A program made the translations under genes and the position numbers. Positions 54,319-63,128 of a DNA stretch of 64,000 nucleotides are shown piece by piece. A model generated the notes under the pieces. The model searched no databases. It was not told the DNA's origin and saw only the letters and a program-made list of their open reading frames with translations. How positions within the stretch are numbered: position 1 is the stretch's first letter; the number at the start of each line of letters is the position of its first letter. The stretch is from Paucibacter sp. DJ2R-2 (GTDB taxonomy: Bacteria > Pseudomonadota > Gammaproteobacteria > Burkholderiales > Burkholderiaceae_C): NCBI RefSeq assembly GCF_025717675.1, contig NZ_JAJIRT010000003.1:405678-469677 (forward strand), in the 5' to 3' direction.

Positions 54319-55239
54319 ATGGATTGGGTGCTCGTCGCCGAGCAGGCCTTGAACGGCCTGCAGTTCGGACTCATGCTGTTTTTGCTGGCCGCCGGGCTGA
54401 CCCTGGTGTTCGGCATCATGGACATGATCAATCTGGCCCATGGCTCGCTGTACATGGTGGGCGCCTACTTGGCGGCCGCCGTGGCGCAGGCGACGGGTTC
54501 CTTCGGCCTGGCGGTGCTGGGTTCGCTCTTGGGCACGGCGGTGTTCGGCATGCTGCTGGAGATGAGCGTGCTGCGCCGGCTTTATGCGCGCGACCACCTG
54601 TCCCAGGTGCTGGCGACCTTTGCCCTGATCCTGATCTGCAACGAGGGCGTGCGCATGATCTGGGGCGAGCAGCCGGTGATGCTGAACACGCCGGCGGCGC
54701 TGTCCGGGCCGGTGGAGCTGCTGCCGGGGCTCTACTACCCGGCTTACCGCCTGCTCATCATCGGTGTCGGCTTGGCGGTCGCGCTGCTGCTTTATGTGCT
54801 GGTGACGCGCAGCCGCATCGGCATGTGGGTGCGGGCCGGGGCCTCGAACCGGCCCATGGCCACGGCCTTGGGCGTGAACATCCGCTGGTTGTTCACGGCG
54901 GTGTTCGGCTTCGGCGCGGCGCTGTGCGCGCTGGCCGGCTCACTGCTAGGCCCGCTGCTGGCAGTGCAGGTGGGCATGGGCGAGAGCATCCTGATCCTGG
55001 CTTTTGTGGTGGTCGTGATCGGCGGCATCGGCTCCATCCGCGGTGCCCTGGTCGGCGCGCTCCTGGTGGGCGTGGTGGACACCTGCAGCCGCAGCTTGTT
55101 GCCCGCCGCTTTGCGCCAGCTGGCCTCGCCCGAACTGGCCGCCAATTTGGGCCCGGCGCTGGCCTCCATCCTGATCTATGTCTTGATGGCGGCCGTGCTG
55201 TTCTGGAAACCGCAGGGCCTGTTCCCGGCGCGCGGTTGA
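54319..55239 (+). CDS. Branched-chain-type ABC permease (LivH-like)
   Basis: A 306-residue membrane protein with eight or so hydrophobic segments. The family pattern LTLVFGIMDMINLAHGSLYMVGA is near the start, and LAFVVVVIGGIGSIRGALVGALLVG near the end. It follows the binding protein by 14 bp. Confidence 0.94.
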   Translation: MDWVLVAEQALNGLQFGLMLFLLAAGLTLVFGIMDMINLAHGSLYMVGAYLAAAVAQATGSFGLAVLGSLLGTAVFGMLLEMSVLRRLYARDHLSQVLATFALILICNEGVRMIWGEQPVMLNTPAALSGPVELLPGLYYPAYRLLIIGVGLAVALLLYVLVTRSRIGMWVRAGASNRPMATALGVNIRWLFTAVFGFGAALCALAGSLLGPLLAVQVGMGESILILAFVVVVIGGIGSIRGALVGALLVGVVDTCSRSLLPAALRQLASPELAANLGPALASILIYVLMAAVLFWKPQGLFPARG

Positions 55240-55245
55240 GATGCG

Positions 55246-56259
55246 ATGCGGACCCACGAACACAATTCCATGAAGCACAACAACACGGTCTCCCCAGCGC
55301 CTGCGCTCAGCCGCCTGGACCACCGCGGCCTTGGGCCTTGGGCCTGGCCGCTGCTGGCGGCCCTGGCCGCCTTGCCGCCGCTGCTCACAGCCCTGGGCCT
55401 GGAGTTCTACACCGGCGTGGCCAGCCGCGTGCTGATCTTTGTGATCGCAGCGTCCAGCCTGAACCTGATCCTCGGTTTCGGCGGCATGGTCAGCTTTGGC
55501 CACGCAGCCTTTGTCGGCCTGGGTGCGTACACCGTGGGCATCTTGATGGACGCGGGCATCAGCTCGGCCTGGATCGCCTGGCCGGTGGCCATGTTGGTCA
55601 GCGGCCTGGCGGCGGGTTTGATCGGCGCCATCAGCCTGCGCACACGCGGGGTTTACTTCATCATGATCACGCTGGCCTTCGCGCAGATGTTCTATTACCT
55701 GGCCGTGTCGCTCAAGGCCTACGGCGGCGAGGACGGCTTGCCACTGGTCCAGCGCTCGCAGCTCAGCGGCCTGGTTAATTTGCAGAACGATGCGCAGATG
55801 TACTGGCTGCTGCTGGCCTTGGCGGCGGCGGTGATGTGGGGCTTGCAGCGCCTGATCAACTCGCCCTTTGGCCACCTGCTGCAGGGCATCAAGGAGAACG
55901 AGGCGCGCATGCATGCCCTGGGCGCGCGGGTGTTCGCCCTGCAGTGGCAGGCCTTTGTGCTGGCGGGGGCGATCGCCGGCCTGGCCGGTGCGCTGCTGGC
56001 GAACCTGAGCGGCCTGGTCACGCCGCACACCTTGCACTGGTCGCAGTCGGGCCAGCTGATGATCATGGTCATCATCGGCGGCGCCGGCTCGCTCTGGGGC
56101 GGGGCCCTGGGTGCTGTGGTGCTCTTGCTGCTGGAGGAACTGCTCAGCGGCTACACCTTGCATTGGCAGATGGCACTGGGCCTGCTGCTGCTGGCCGTGG
56201 TGATGCTGGCGCCGCAAGGCCTGGCCGGCCTGGCCGCACGCTGGAGGGCACGGGCATGA
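55246..56259 (+). CDS. Branched-chain-type ABC permease (LivM-like)
   Basis: A 337-residue permease. NLILGFGGMVSFGHAAFVGLGAY is the LivM signature, and GIKENEARMHALGARVF is the coupling loop that contacts the ATPase. The N-terminus may begin at ATG 55270 instead. Its stop overlaps the next ATPase gene (ATGA). Confidence 0.94.
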   Translation: MRTHEHNSMKHNNTVSPAPALSRLDHRGLGPWAWPLLAALAALPPLLTALGLEFYTGVASRVLIFVIAASSLNLILGFGGMVSFGHAAFVGLGAYTVGILMDAGISSAWIAWPVAMLVSGLAAGLIGAISLRTRGVYFIMITLAFAQMFYYLAVSLKAYGGEDGLPLVQRSQLSGLVNLQNDAQMYWLLLALAAAVMWGLQRLINSPFGHLLQGIKENEARMHALGARVFALQWQAFVLAGAIAGLAGALLANLSGLVTPHTLHWSQSGQLMIMVIIGGAGSLWGGALGAVVLLLLEELLSGYTLHWQMALGLLLLAVVMLAPQGLAGLAARWRARA

Positions 56260-57053
56260 GCGCGGCACTCCAGAACACCGGGCCCATGCTGCAGGTTGAG
56301 CGCCTGTGCAAGCGCTTCGGCGCCCTGGCTGCGACGGATGAAGCCAGCTTTGCCCTGCACCGCGGCGAGATCCATGCCTTGATCGGCCCCAATGGCGCCG
56401 GCAAGACCACGTTGATCCATCAGCTCTCGGGCGCGCTGCGGCCGGACAGCGGCCGGGTGCTGCTCGACGGGCAAGACCTGACCCCGCTGGGCATGGCCGG
56501 CCGCGTCGCCGCCGGCTTGGTGCGCTCCTTCCAGATCACCAGCATCTTCAAGCGCCTGAGCGTGCACGACAACATCGCCCTGGGCTTGCAGGCGCGCCGG
56601 CCCGGCTTGCCCAACCTTTGGCGCCGCGCCTCGGCCGAGCGGGCCTTGCAGGAGCAGGCGGCCGCCTTGCTGGAGCTGTGCGGCCTGGCGGCGCGCGCCG
56701 ACCAACTGGCGGGCAGCCTGGCCCATGGCGAGCAGCGGCAGCTGGAGGTGGGCCTGGCCCTGGCGGCGCAGCCGCGCCTGCTGCTGCTGGATGAACCCAT
56801 GGCCGGCATGGGCCCTGATGAATCCGAGCGCATGGTGCTGCTGTTGCAGCGCCTGCGTGCCGAGCAAGGCCTGACCCTGCTGCTGGTGGAGCATGACATG
56901 GACGCGGTGTTCCGCCTGGCCGACCGCATCTCCACCCTGGTGTTCGGCCGCATCATCGCCAGCGGCACGCCGCAGGAGATTCGCGAGCACCCCGAGGTGC
57001 GCCGCGCCTATCTGGGCGACGAAGCCAGTGACGAAATGGAGGCCGCGCTGTGA
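56256..57053 (+). CDS. ABC transporter ATP-binding protein (LivG-like)
   Basis: A 265-residue ATPase. Walker A is LIGPNGAGKTTLIHQL, the signature segment is LAHGEQRQLEVGLAL (an H in place of the usual S of LSGGQ), Walker B is RLLLLDEPMAGMGPDE and the switch His is in LVEHDMDAV. ATG 56256 overlaps the permease stop, and its end overlaps the second ATPase gene. Confidence 0.94.
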   Translation: MSAALQNTGPMLQVERLCKRFGALAATDEASFALHRGEIHALIGPNGAGKTTLIHQLSGALRPDSGRVLLDGQDLTPLGMAGRVAAGLVRSFQITSIFKRLSVHDNIALGLQARRPGLPNLWRRASAERALQEQAAALLELCGLAARADQLAGSLAHGEQRQLEVGLALAAQPRLLLLDEPMAGMGPDESERMVLLLQRLRAEQGLTLLLVEHDMDAVFRLADRISTLVFGRIIASGTPQEIREHPEVRRAYLGDEASDEMEAAL

Positions 57054-57793
57054 GCAAGGGTGCTGGCGTGCAAAGCTCGGGCGGCGAAGCCCTCTTGGAA
57101 GTGGGCGGCCTGCAGGCCGCCTACGGCAGCAGCCAGGTGCTGTTCGGCCTCGATCTGCGTTTGCAGGCCGGCGAGGTGCTGACCCTGCTGGGCCGCAATG
57201 GCATGGGCAAGAGCACGACGTTGCGCTGCCTGTGCGGATGGATGGCGCCGACGGCCGGGCGCATTCGCTTCTGCGGTGAGGATGTGACCGGCTGGTCGGC
57301 CGACCGGATCGCCCGCCTGGGCCTGGGCCTGGTGCCGGAAGGGCGGCAGATCTTCCCCAACCTCAGCGTGCGCGAGAACCTCACGGCCTTTGCCGCCAAC
57401 CGCTGCGCCGCGCGCGAGCCCTGGACCGAGGAGCGGGTGTTCCACCTGTTCCCGCGCCTGCAGGAGCGCGCCGCCAATATGGGCAACCAGCTCTCGGGTG
57501 GTGAGCAGCAGATGCTGGCGATTGCGCGCGCCCTGATGGGCAACCCGCGCCTCTTGGTGCTGGACGAGGCCAGCGAGGGCCTGGCGCCCCTGGTGCGCGA
57601 GGAGATCTGGCGCTGCCTCGACCATTTGCGCGCAGCGGGGCAGACGATTCTGGTGGTGGACAAATACGTGCGGCGCCTGATCCGCCTGGCCGACCGGCAC
57701 CACATCCTGGAGCGCGGCCGCATGGTCTGGTCGGGCGACTCGGCCGAGCTGGCCGCGCAGCCCGAGCTCTGGCAGCGTTATCTGGGGGTGTGA
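57050..57793 (+). CDS. ABC transporter ATP-binding protein (LivF-like)
   Basis: A 247-residue ATPase with Walker A LLGRNGMGKSTTLRCL, signature LSGGEQQMLAIARAL and Walker B LLVLDEASEGLAPLV. The switch position reads VVDKYVRRL instead of a His-containing loop, which is usual for LivF-type subunits to vary. It starts with GTG 57050 overlapping the livG-like stop. Confidence 0.93.
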   Translation: MSKGAGVQSSGGEALLEVGGLQAAYGSSQVLFGLDLRLQAGEVLTLLGRNGMGKSTTLRCLCGWMAPTAGRIRFCGEDVTGWSADRIARLGLGLVPEGRQIFPNLSVRENLTAFAANRCAAREPWTEERVFHLFPRLQERAANMGNQLSGGEQQMLAIARALMGNPRLLVLDEASEGLAPLVREEIWRCLDHLRAAGQTILVVDKYVRRLIRLADRHHILERGRMVWSGDSAELAAQPELWQRYLGV

Positions 57794-57808
57794 TTGGTGA
57801 GCACGCAT

Positions 57809-58330
57809 ATGAACACGAACACGGAAACGAAGCTCGGCGAGCCCGCGCCCCGCTGGGTGTTCGAGCGCCGCGAGCGGGTGCGTTTCGGCCATTGCGACCC
57901 GGCCGGCATCGTCTTCTACCCGCGCTATTTCGAGATGCTCAACGCCTTGATCGAAGACTGGGTCAGCGAGGGCCTGGGCGTCGATTTTTCGCAGCTGCTG
58001 GGCCCTCGCCGCGTGGGCCTGCCGACCGTGCACCTGGAGACCGATTTTCGGCGCATCAGCCGCATGGGCGACACTCTGATCCAGCGCATCGCCATCACCC
58101 GGCTGGGCCGCAGCTCGCTGGGGCTGACGGTGCATTTTGAGGGGGAGGGCGATGAGGGCAGGGCGCCTGAGTCGAGTGAGCCCCATCCCGGCCCTCGCGT
58201 GGTGTTTCAGCAGGTGCTGGTCTGCACCTCGCTGGACACCCACCGCCCCCAAGCCTTTCCCGATGATTTGCGCGCCGCCTTGACCTTGACGCTGCGCGCG
58301 CCCGGCTCGCAAGACGGGCCCAAGGAGTGA
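57809..58330 (+). CDS. Hotdog-fold acyl-CoA thioesterase (4-hydroxybenzoyl-CoA thioesterase type)
   Basis: A 173-residue protein. RVRFGHCDPAGIVFYPRYFE holds the catalytic Asp of 4HBT-type thioesterases. It probably hydrolyses an aromatic or dead-end acyl-CoA to free CoA in this pathway (inference). GTG 57797 and TTG 57794 are alternative starts. It follows the importer genes and precedes the RidA-like gene by 7 bp. Confidence 0.85.
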   Translation: MNTNTETKLGEPAPRWVFERRERVRFGHCDPAGIVFYPRYFEMLNALIEDWVSEGLGVDFSQLLGPRRVGLPTVHLETDFRRISRMGDTLIQRIAITRLGRSSLGLTVHFEGEGDEGRAPESSEPHPGPRVVFQQVLVCTSLDTHRPQAFPDDLRAALTLTLRAPGSQDGPKE

Positions 58331-58337
58331 ACTCACC

Positions 58338-58766
58338 ATGAGCAGTACCGATCAGAACCCGACTTCGCTCGACAAACAAATCCTGCAACCGGCCGGCTGG
58401 GCCGCGCCACGCGGCTATGCCAATGGCGTGGCGGCCACGGGCCGCCAGGTCTTTGTGGCCGGCCAGATCGGCTGGAACGCGCAATGCCAGTTCGAGAGCG
58501 ATGACTTCATCGCCCAGGTGCGCCAGGCGCTGATCAACATCAAGGCCGTGCTGGCCGAGGCCGGCGCCACCCCTGCCCACATCACCCGCATGACCTGGTA
58601 CCTGCTGGACAAGCGCGAGTACCTGGCCCGCGGCCGCGAGGTGGGCCAGGCCTACCGCGAGGTGCTGGGGCATGAGTACCAGATCGCCATGTCAGCGGTG
58701 CAGGTGGCGGGCTTGATGGAAGACCGGGCCAAGGTCGAGATCGAGGTCACCGCCGTCATACCTTGA
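58338..58766 (+). CDS. RidA (YjgF/YER057c/UK114) family protein
   Basis: A 142-residue RidA-fold protein: VFVAGQIGWNAQCQF, DFIAQVRQALINIKAVLAEAG and VEIEVTAVIP are family segments. At the position of the catalytic Arg of E. coli RidA (ARSCVEVARL) this protein reads AMSAVQVAGL, so Met replaces Arg and it belongs to a non-canonical subgroup. 2-aminomuconate deaminases also belong to this superfamily, so a role in removing the amino group here is plausible but unproven. Confidence 0.87.
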   Translation: MSSTDQNPTSLDKQILQPAGWAAPRGYANGVAATGRQVFVAGQIGWNAQCQFESDDFIAQVRQALINIKAVLAEAGATPAHITRMTWYLLDKREYLARGREVGQAYREVLGHEYQIAMSAVQVAGLMEDRAKVEIEVTAVIP

Positions 58767-58940
58767 ACGCCAACCCGGACTTTGCGCTGCCTCAGCCGGG
58801 CTGAGGTGCCGGCTGGTTACAGTGGCCTTACTTCCAATGGCCTGAGCCGCAGGCCGCGATGAGATTCACAGGCGCTGTCGGTGCCAACCGACAACACTTT
58901 CAGAGACCACGAACGAAGAAAACAGATCGAGAGACACACC

Positions 58941-60134
58941 ATGAGCAAGAGCAACAAGGCACCTTCTCCTTCATTCCACTGGGACGACCCCCTGCTGCTG
59001 AACGAGCAGCTCAGCGACGACGAGCGCATGGTGCGCGACGCCGCAGCGGCCTATTGCCAGGAGCGGCTGGCGCCGCGCGTGCTCGAGGCCTTCCGCCATG
59101 AGCGCACCGACCTGGCCATCTTCCGCGAGATGGGCGAGATCGGCCTGCTCGGCCCCACCATCGCGCCCGAGTACGGCGGCCCTGGCCTCAACTACGTGGC
59201 CTACGGCTTGATCGCCCGTGAGGTGGAGCGCGTTGATTCGGGCTACCGCTCGATGATGAGTGTGCAGAGCTCGCTGGTCATGGTGCCGATCAACGACTTC
59301 GGCAACGAAGCCACCAAGCAGAAATACCTGCCCAAGCTGGCCACGGGCGAGTGGATCGGCTGCTTCGGCCTGACCGAACCCAACCACGGCTCCGACCCCG
59401 GCTCCATGGTCACCCGCGCCAAGAAGGTGGACGGCGGCTACAGCCTGACGGGTTCCAAGATGTGGATCACCAACAGCCCGGTGGCCGATGTGTTCGTGGT
59501 CTGGGCCAAGGACGACGAAGGCGCCATCCGCGGCTTTGTGCTCGAGAAAGGCTGGAAGGGTCTGAGCGCCCCGGCCATCCACGGCAAGGTGGGCCTGCGT
59601 GCGTCCATCACCGGCGAGATCGTCATGGACGGCGTGTTCTGCCCCGAAGAAAACGCCTTCCCCGAAGTGCGCGGCCTGAAAGGCCCGTTTACCTGCCTGA
59701 ACAGCGCCCGCTACGGCATCGCCTGGGGCGCGCTGGGCGCGGCCGAAGACTGCTGGCACACCGCCCGCCAGTACGTGCTAGACCGTCAGCAGTTCGGCAA
59801 GCCCCTGGCCGCCAACCAACTGATCCAGAAAAAGCTGGCCGATATGCAGACTGAGATCACCCTGGGCCTGCAAGGCTGCCTGCGCCTGGGCCGCATGAAG
59901 GACGACGGCACGGCTGCGGTGGAGATCACCTCCATCATGAAACGCAACAGCTGCGGCAAGAGCCTGGACATCGCCCGCATGGCCCGCGACATGCTCGGCG
60001 GCAACGGCATCAGCGATGAATTCGGCATCGCCCGCCATCTGGTGAATCTCGAGGTGGTCAACACCTACGAAGGCACCCACGACATCCACGCCCTGATCCT
60101 GGGCCGGGCGCAGACGGGGATTGCGGCGTTCTGA
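58941..60134 (+). CDS. gcdH: Glutaryl-CoA dehydrogenase
   Basis: A 397-residue flavoenzyme that oxidises and decarboxylates glutaryl-CoA to crotonyl-Co[20 protein letters not shown] and [17 protein letters not shown] are acyl-CoA dehydrogenase segments; the end [21 protein letters not shown] is diagnostic for GcdH. ATG 58941 is the normal start. It lies 174 bp after the RidA-like gene, so it may have its own promoter. It would finish a route from anthranilate to central metabolism. Confidence 0.94.
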   Translation: MSKSNKAPSPSFHWDDPLLLNEQLSDDERMVRDAAAAYCQERLAPRVLEAFRHERTDLAIFREMGEIGLLGPTIAPEYGGPGLNYVAYGLIAREVERVDSGYRSMMSVQSSLVMVPINDFGNEATKQKYLPKLATGEWIGCFGLTEPNHGSDPGSMVTRAKKVDGGYSLTGSKMWITNSPVADVFVVWAKDDEGAIRGFVLEKGWKGLSAPAIHGKVGLRASITGEIVMDGVFCPEENAFPEVRGLKGPFTCLNSARYGIAWGALGAAEDCWHTARQYVLDRQQFGKPLAANQLIQKKLADMQTEITLGLQGCLRLGRMKDDGTAAVEITSIMKRNSCGKSLDIARMARDMLGGNGISDEFGIARHLVNLEVVNTYEGTHDIHALILGRAQTGIAAF

Positions 60135-60151
60135 AGCGAGACCCGACATGA

Positions 60152-60190
60152 CATGCGATCCATCGAGGTGGGATCGCATGCTTGTTTCTT
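60152..60190 (+). terminator. Intrinsic terminator after gcdH
   Basis: The arms catgcgatcc (60152-60161) and ggatcgcatg (60171-60180) form a perfect 10-bp stem, followed by CTTGTTTCTTTCC. It isolates the catabolic cluster from the integron. Confidence 0.8.
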
Positions 60191-60237
60191 TCCTCCGTTC
60201 TTCCGTACTTCCCTTTCTTCTCTTCTTCCTCTTGATG

Positions 60238-61392
60238 TCAGTGCAGCAGGGCTGCGGGAGCTTGCAGCCGGTAGATCGGCTGCGGCTCTCTCAGTTGCCG
60301 AGGCAAGCTGTCGACCGGGCTGCGCACCGCGCCACCCCCCAGCTTGAGCACATGGGTGTAGATCATGGTGGTGGCCACATCTGAGTGGCCCAGCAACTCC
60401 TGCACCGTGCGGATGTCGTAGCCTGTTTGCAGCAAGTGGGTGGCGAAGCAGTGGCGCAAGGTGTGCGGCGTGGCAGGCTTGCTGATGCGTGCGGCCGCCA
60501 GCGCCCGCTTGAACGCCCGCTGGAAGGTCTCAGCGTAGAGGTGGTGTCGGCGGATGACGCCGCTGCGTGGATCGGTGGACAGCCGGTCTTGCGGAAACAG
60601 CCAGAACCAGGCCCAGCTGCTGCCCGCGCGTGGGTATTTGCGCTCCAGCGCGTAGGGCAACTCCACCCCGGCCTGGCCTGCTTCCACATCGGCCCACCAC
60701 ATGGCGCGCACTCGGCGCAGTTGGTCTTGCAGCGCGGCGCCCAATGAGTTGGGCAACATGACGACCCGGTCCTTGCTTCCTTTTCCTTGCCGCACGTAGA
60801 TCGCGCCCTGGGAAAAATCAAGATCTTTGACCCGCAGCCCGAGGGCTTCGGAAATGCGCATGCCGGTGCCGTACAAAAGCTGGGCCAAGAGCTGATGCTC
60901 GCCCTCCATTCTTTGCAGCACTGTCGACACCTCGTCCGGGCTCAGCACGACCGGCAATCGCCGCTTGGGGATGGGCCGGCCAATGTCTTTCATCCAGGGC
61001 AGTTGCAAGCCCAAAACTTGCCCGTATAGAAAGAGCAGGGCAGACAGCGCCTGCCTGTGGCTGGACGGCGCCAATCCACGATCCGCCGCCAGGTGAGTCA
61101 GGTAGGCCTCCACCTCAGCGCCGCCCATGTCGCGCGGGTGGCGCAGGCCATGGAAACGGATGAAAGCCCGGCACCAATGGACATAAGCCTGCTCGGTGCT
61201 GCGGCTGTAGTGAAGCAATCGAATTCGCTCGCGCAGCTGATCCAGCAGCTTCACCGGGCGCAGCGGTGATCGGGGTGAGTGTTGCTGCTGTTGCTGTTGC
61301 TGCGATGCAGACGACGAGCCCGTCGCTTCGCCAGAAACTGGAACTCCAGGTTCTTTGCGAGCTGAAATAACGCCACGATTTGATGGCAACAT
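60238..61392 (-). CDS. intI: Integron integrase (tyrosine recombinase IntI)
   Basis: A 384-residue tyrosine recombinase. Catalytic residues are Arg in [13 protein letters not shown], His and Arg in [14 protein letters not shown], the second His in [10 protein letters not shown] and Tyr in MIYTHVL. The IntI-specific extra segment is present around [18 protein letters not shown]. It is about 45 residues longer than class 1 IntI because of an N-terminal extension with seven consecutive Gln. It recombines attI with attC sites and is transcribed away from the cassette array, as in all integrons. GGAAGG lies 9 bases before ATG 61392. Confidence 0.95.
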   Translation of the reverse strand: MLPSNRGVISARKEPGVPVSGEATGSSSASQQQQQQQHSPRSPLRPVKLLDQLRERIRLLHYSRSTEQAYVHWCRAFIRFHGLRHPRDMGGAEVEAYLTHLAADRGLAPSSHRQALSALLFLYGQVLGLQLPWMKDIGRPIPKRRLPVVLSPDEVSTVLQRMEGEHQLLAQLLYGTGMRISEALGLRVKDLDFSQGAIYVRQGKGSKDRVVMLPNSLGAALQDQLRRVRAMWWADVEAGQAGVELPYALERKYPRAGSSWAWFWLFPQDRLSTDPRSGVIRRHHLYAETFQRAFKRALAAARISKPATPHTLRHCFATHLLQTGYDIRTVQELLGHSDVATTMIYTHVLKLGGGAVRSPVDSLPRQLREPQPIYRLQAPAALLH

Positions 61393-61467
61393 ACGCTCCG
61401 CCTTCCCGCCTGAGGGTGCCGCGCGAACCCGTCAGAGTGTTTGTAACAGGCGCGGCTTTTGACGTGA

Positions 61468-61496
61468 AATTTAATACTGTATGAAACAACAGTCAA
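61468..61496 (-). promoter_or_regulatory. intI promoter overlapped by a LexA box
   Basis: On the minus strand, TTGACT (61496-61491), a 17-nt spacer and TAAATT (61473-61468) form a near-consensus promoter. The LexA site TACTGTATGAAACAACAGTC lies at 61475-61494 on the plus strand and covers the -35 and most of the spacer, with the CTG-N10-CAG pattern exact. LexA should repress intI until DNA damage, as shown for other integrons. Confidence 0.85.
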
Positions 61497-61604
61497 TCAG
61501 CGAAAAAAGTCAAAGCCGACAGGCACTTGCCTGGACTCGCGTGGACCCGGTTATTGCGACGTCAGCCGTGATAAGCGGCGTTTGCCACCGATATACAACA
61601 CGTT
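61497..61604 (+). other. attI recombination region
   Basis: Lies between the intI promoter and the first cassette. The crossover core is GTTATGG at 61602-61608, preceded by ACAACAC, with the cut expected between G61602 and T61603. No clear cassette promoter (Pc) was found; TTGACG at 61459 has no good -10. Confidence 0.7.
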
Positions 61605-61611
61605 ATGGCTC

Positions 61612-61986
61612 ATGAAAAACACTGAGACACTGCGGAACGTCATTGCCTCATTCGAGGGAGTTCGCTGGGCGACCTGCGGAACCAGAGAGGACCAAATTGG
61701 TGAGAGTAGGCAGCAGATTGCTTGGGTCAAGTTTCAACTCGAGAAGTCAGAGAACGGGTGGCGCACTCTTGAGTTTCTTACCTGGTGCCTACAGGACGCT
61801 TCGCGAGATCCTCTAGCGGCAGTACTGTTTCCTGTTACTGCACCGCCAGTGCTGAATGAGCCGGGCGAGTGCATCTGTTTTTTGTTCGAAGTTCCGATCA
61901 CGGAAGAGCGGCATGACAGGGTGGAAGTTTTGGCTGTCCACTTGGCTCAGATCAAGGAAGAGGATTGGCCGCAATGCAGAGCCTGA
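61612..61986 (+). CDS. Cassette 1 protein, hypothetical (124 residues)
   Basis: The frame fills the cassette: ATG is 7 bases after the attI core and the TGA stop touches attC1. The product is soluble, with mixed charge and alternating patterns such as QIAWVKFQLEK and CICFLFEVPITEE suggesting beta strands. No signal, membrane segment or known domain is recognised. There is no obvious ribosome site, which is common in cassettes. Confidence 0.8.
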   Translation: MKNTETLRNVIASFEGVRWATCGTREDQIGESRQQIAWVKFQLEKSENGWRTLEFLTWCLQDASRDPLAAVLFPVTAPPVLNEPGECICFLFEVPITEERHDRVEVLAVHLAQIKEEDWPQCRA

Positions 61987-61987
61987 G

Positions 61988-62098
61988 CCATAACCAGTCG
62001 CTCAACTGGACCTGCACCGGCACTTCGCCTACGGGCCTCATTTCATTCTGGCCCTGCGGCGTCCTGCCGATTCAGGCCAGTTAGCTTCAACGTTATCC
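61988..62098 (+). other. attC site 1 (111 bp)
   Basis: The outer boxes are CCATAAC at the left and GTTATCC at the right. The inner boxes GCTCAACTGG and CCAGTTAGC pair with one unpaired base, the asymmetry IntI uses to choose the strand. The middle forms an imperfect hairpin around a GGGCC/GGCCC stem. It is near-identical to attC2 and attC3. Confidence 0.9.
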
Positions 62099-62104
62099 CT
62101 CATC

Positions 62105-62443
62105 ATGAAGTGCTGCCCACATTGCCAGGCTCGATCAATACCATGGCTTTCGGCAATCCGCTCAAGCAAGCGCCGTCCGGTTCGATGCGCGGGCTGCGAT
62201 GAACTCTGCTTTCTTCCAAGCATTGCATCGGTTCCGGCTGCGGTGATGTTCGAGCTGGCAGCAATAGCAGCCTTGGTACTCTGGGGATTCCTTAGTGGGC
62301 TGGCCTTGCTTTTTGCAGCAGTTGCTGTCGCTGCCGTACTCGCTTTCCTTCCTGCCATTAGCTGGTCGTTGAAGCCTATTACTCCACGCAGCGACAAGCT
62401 TTCTATTTCACACCCGTCGCCGCTCTATCCTGGCAAACCATGA
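62105..62443 (+). CDS. Cassette 2 protein, hypothetical membrane protein with zinc-ribbon-like start (112 residues)
   Basis: The N-terminus has two Cys pairs (CCPHCQ and CAGC) like a small zinc ribbon. It is followed by a long hydrophobic stretch that can form two membrane helices (AVMFELAAIAALVLWGFLSG and ALLFAAVAVAAVLAFLPA). The tail is polar. ATG is 12 bases into the cassette. No family is recognised; the layout resembles small zinc-ribbon membrane proteins. Confidence 0.75.
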   Translation: MKCCPHCQARSIPWLSAIRSSKRRPVRCAGCDELCFLPSIASVPAAVMFELAAIAALVLWGFLSGLALLFAAVAVAAVLAFLPAISWSLKPITPRSDKLSISHPSPLYPGKP

Positions 62444-62471
62444 ATACTTCTAAACCTTGGGCGCACCTGAG

Positions 62472-62582
62472 GGATAACCGGTCGCTCAACTGGACCCGCA
62501 ACGGCATGCCGCCTGCGGGCCTCATTTCATTCTGGCCCTTCGGCGTCCTGCCGTCGCGGGCCGGTTAGCTCGAACGTTATCC
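62472..62582 (+). other. attC site 2 (111 bp)
   Basis: Outer boxes are GGATAAC and GTTATCC; inner boxes are GCTCAACTGG and CCGGTTAGC. It has the same length and layout as attC1 and attC3, with scattered substitutions that mostly keep the stem (for example CGCAACGG paired with CCGTCGCG). Confidence 0.9.
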
Positions 62583-62585
62583 CGC

Positions 62586-63020
62586 ATGGCTAAGCTGATT
62601 CTCCGCCTAGCATTTGGTCTAGTCGTCGCCACAGCATTTTTGGCCGCCGCTGGGCCGATGGCGCTCTACTGGCTTGGACTCGACGCAATTGATACCCTGC
62701 CAATTCCGCCATCTGCGGTCGCGACTACAGAGCAGCAAGCCCTATCCTGGCACCGTGTGCGAGGTGTAGGAACGCCAAAGGTCCCGAGGCTCAATCCCTA
62801 CTCGTATCTCTTGTCTACGGTCCGGGGTGCACCGCAAGATCCAGGAGTGCTTGCCGCGTGGCAAGTTGCTTCGGGCCATCTCCTGGTTCATCGACGTACG
62901 TCGGGCATGTTCTGGTGGCACCTTTCAGGTGCTGCGCTCACAATCTGGATAACCCGTAATTGGTCAGTCCAGCAGATACTGAGCCAATCAAGCGAACACG
63001 GGGTGCGCGGTGCGGGATAA
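62586..63020 (+). CDS. Cassette 3 protein, hypothetical membrane protein (144 residues)
   Basis: ATG is 10 bases into the cassette. Residues 5-32 form a membrane helix (LRLAFGLVVATAFLAAAGPM) and a second hydrophobic segment lies near 110-125 (FWWHLSGAALTIWI), with a polar region between. The stop codon TAA is formed by the left box of attC3, so the attC supplies the gene's end. No domain recognised. Confidence 0.75.
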   Translation: MAKLILRLAFGLVVATAFLAAAGPMALYWLGLDAIDTLPIPPSAVATTEQQALSWHRVRGVGTPKVPRLNPYSYLLSTVRGAPQDPGVLAAWQVASGHLLVHRRTSGMFWWHLSGAALTIWITRNWSVQQILSQSSEHGVRGAG

Positions 63021-63125
63021 CCAGTCGCTCAACCGGACCCGCAACGGTATGCCGCCTACGGGCCTCATTTCATTCTGGCCCTCCGGCAGCATGCCGTCGC
63101 GGGCCAGTTAGCTTCAACGTTGGGC
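63015..63125 (+). other. attC site 3 (111 bp)
   Basis: Outer boxes are GGATAAC and GTTGGGC; inner boxes are GCTCAACCGG and CCAGTTAGC. It is the third near-identical copy. The right box differs because its last six bases belong to cassette 4. Confidence 0.9.
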
Positions 63126-63128
63126 GTC

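Noticed and set aside
61459..61485. TTGACG with TATGAA on the plus strand as a possible cassette promoter (Pc)
   Set aside because: The spacer is only 15 nt and the -10 overlaps the LexA box; too weak to call.
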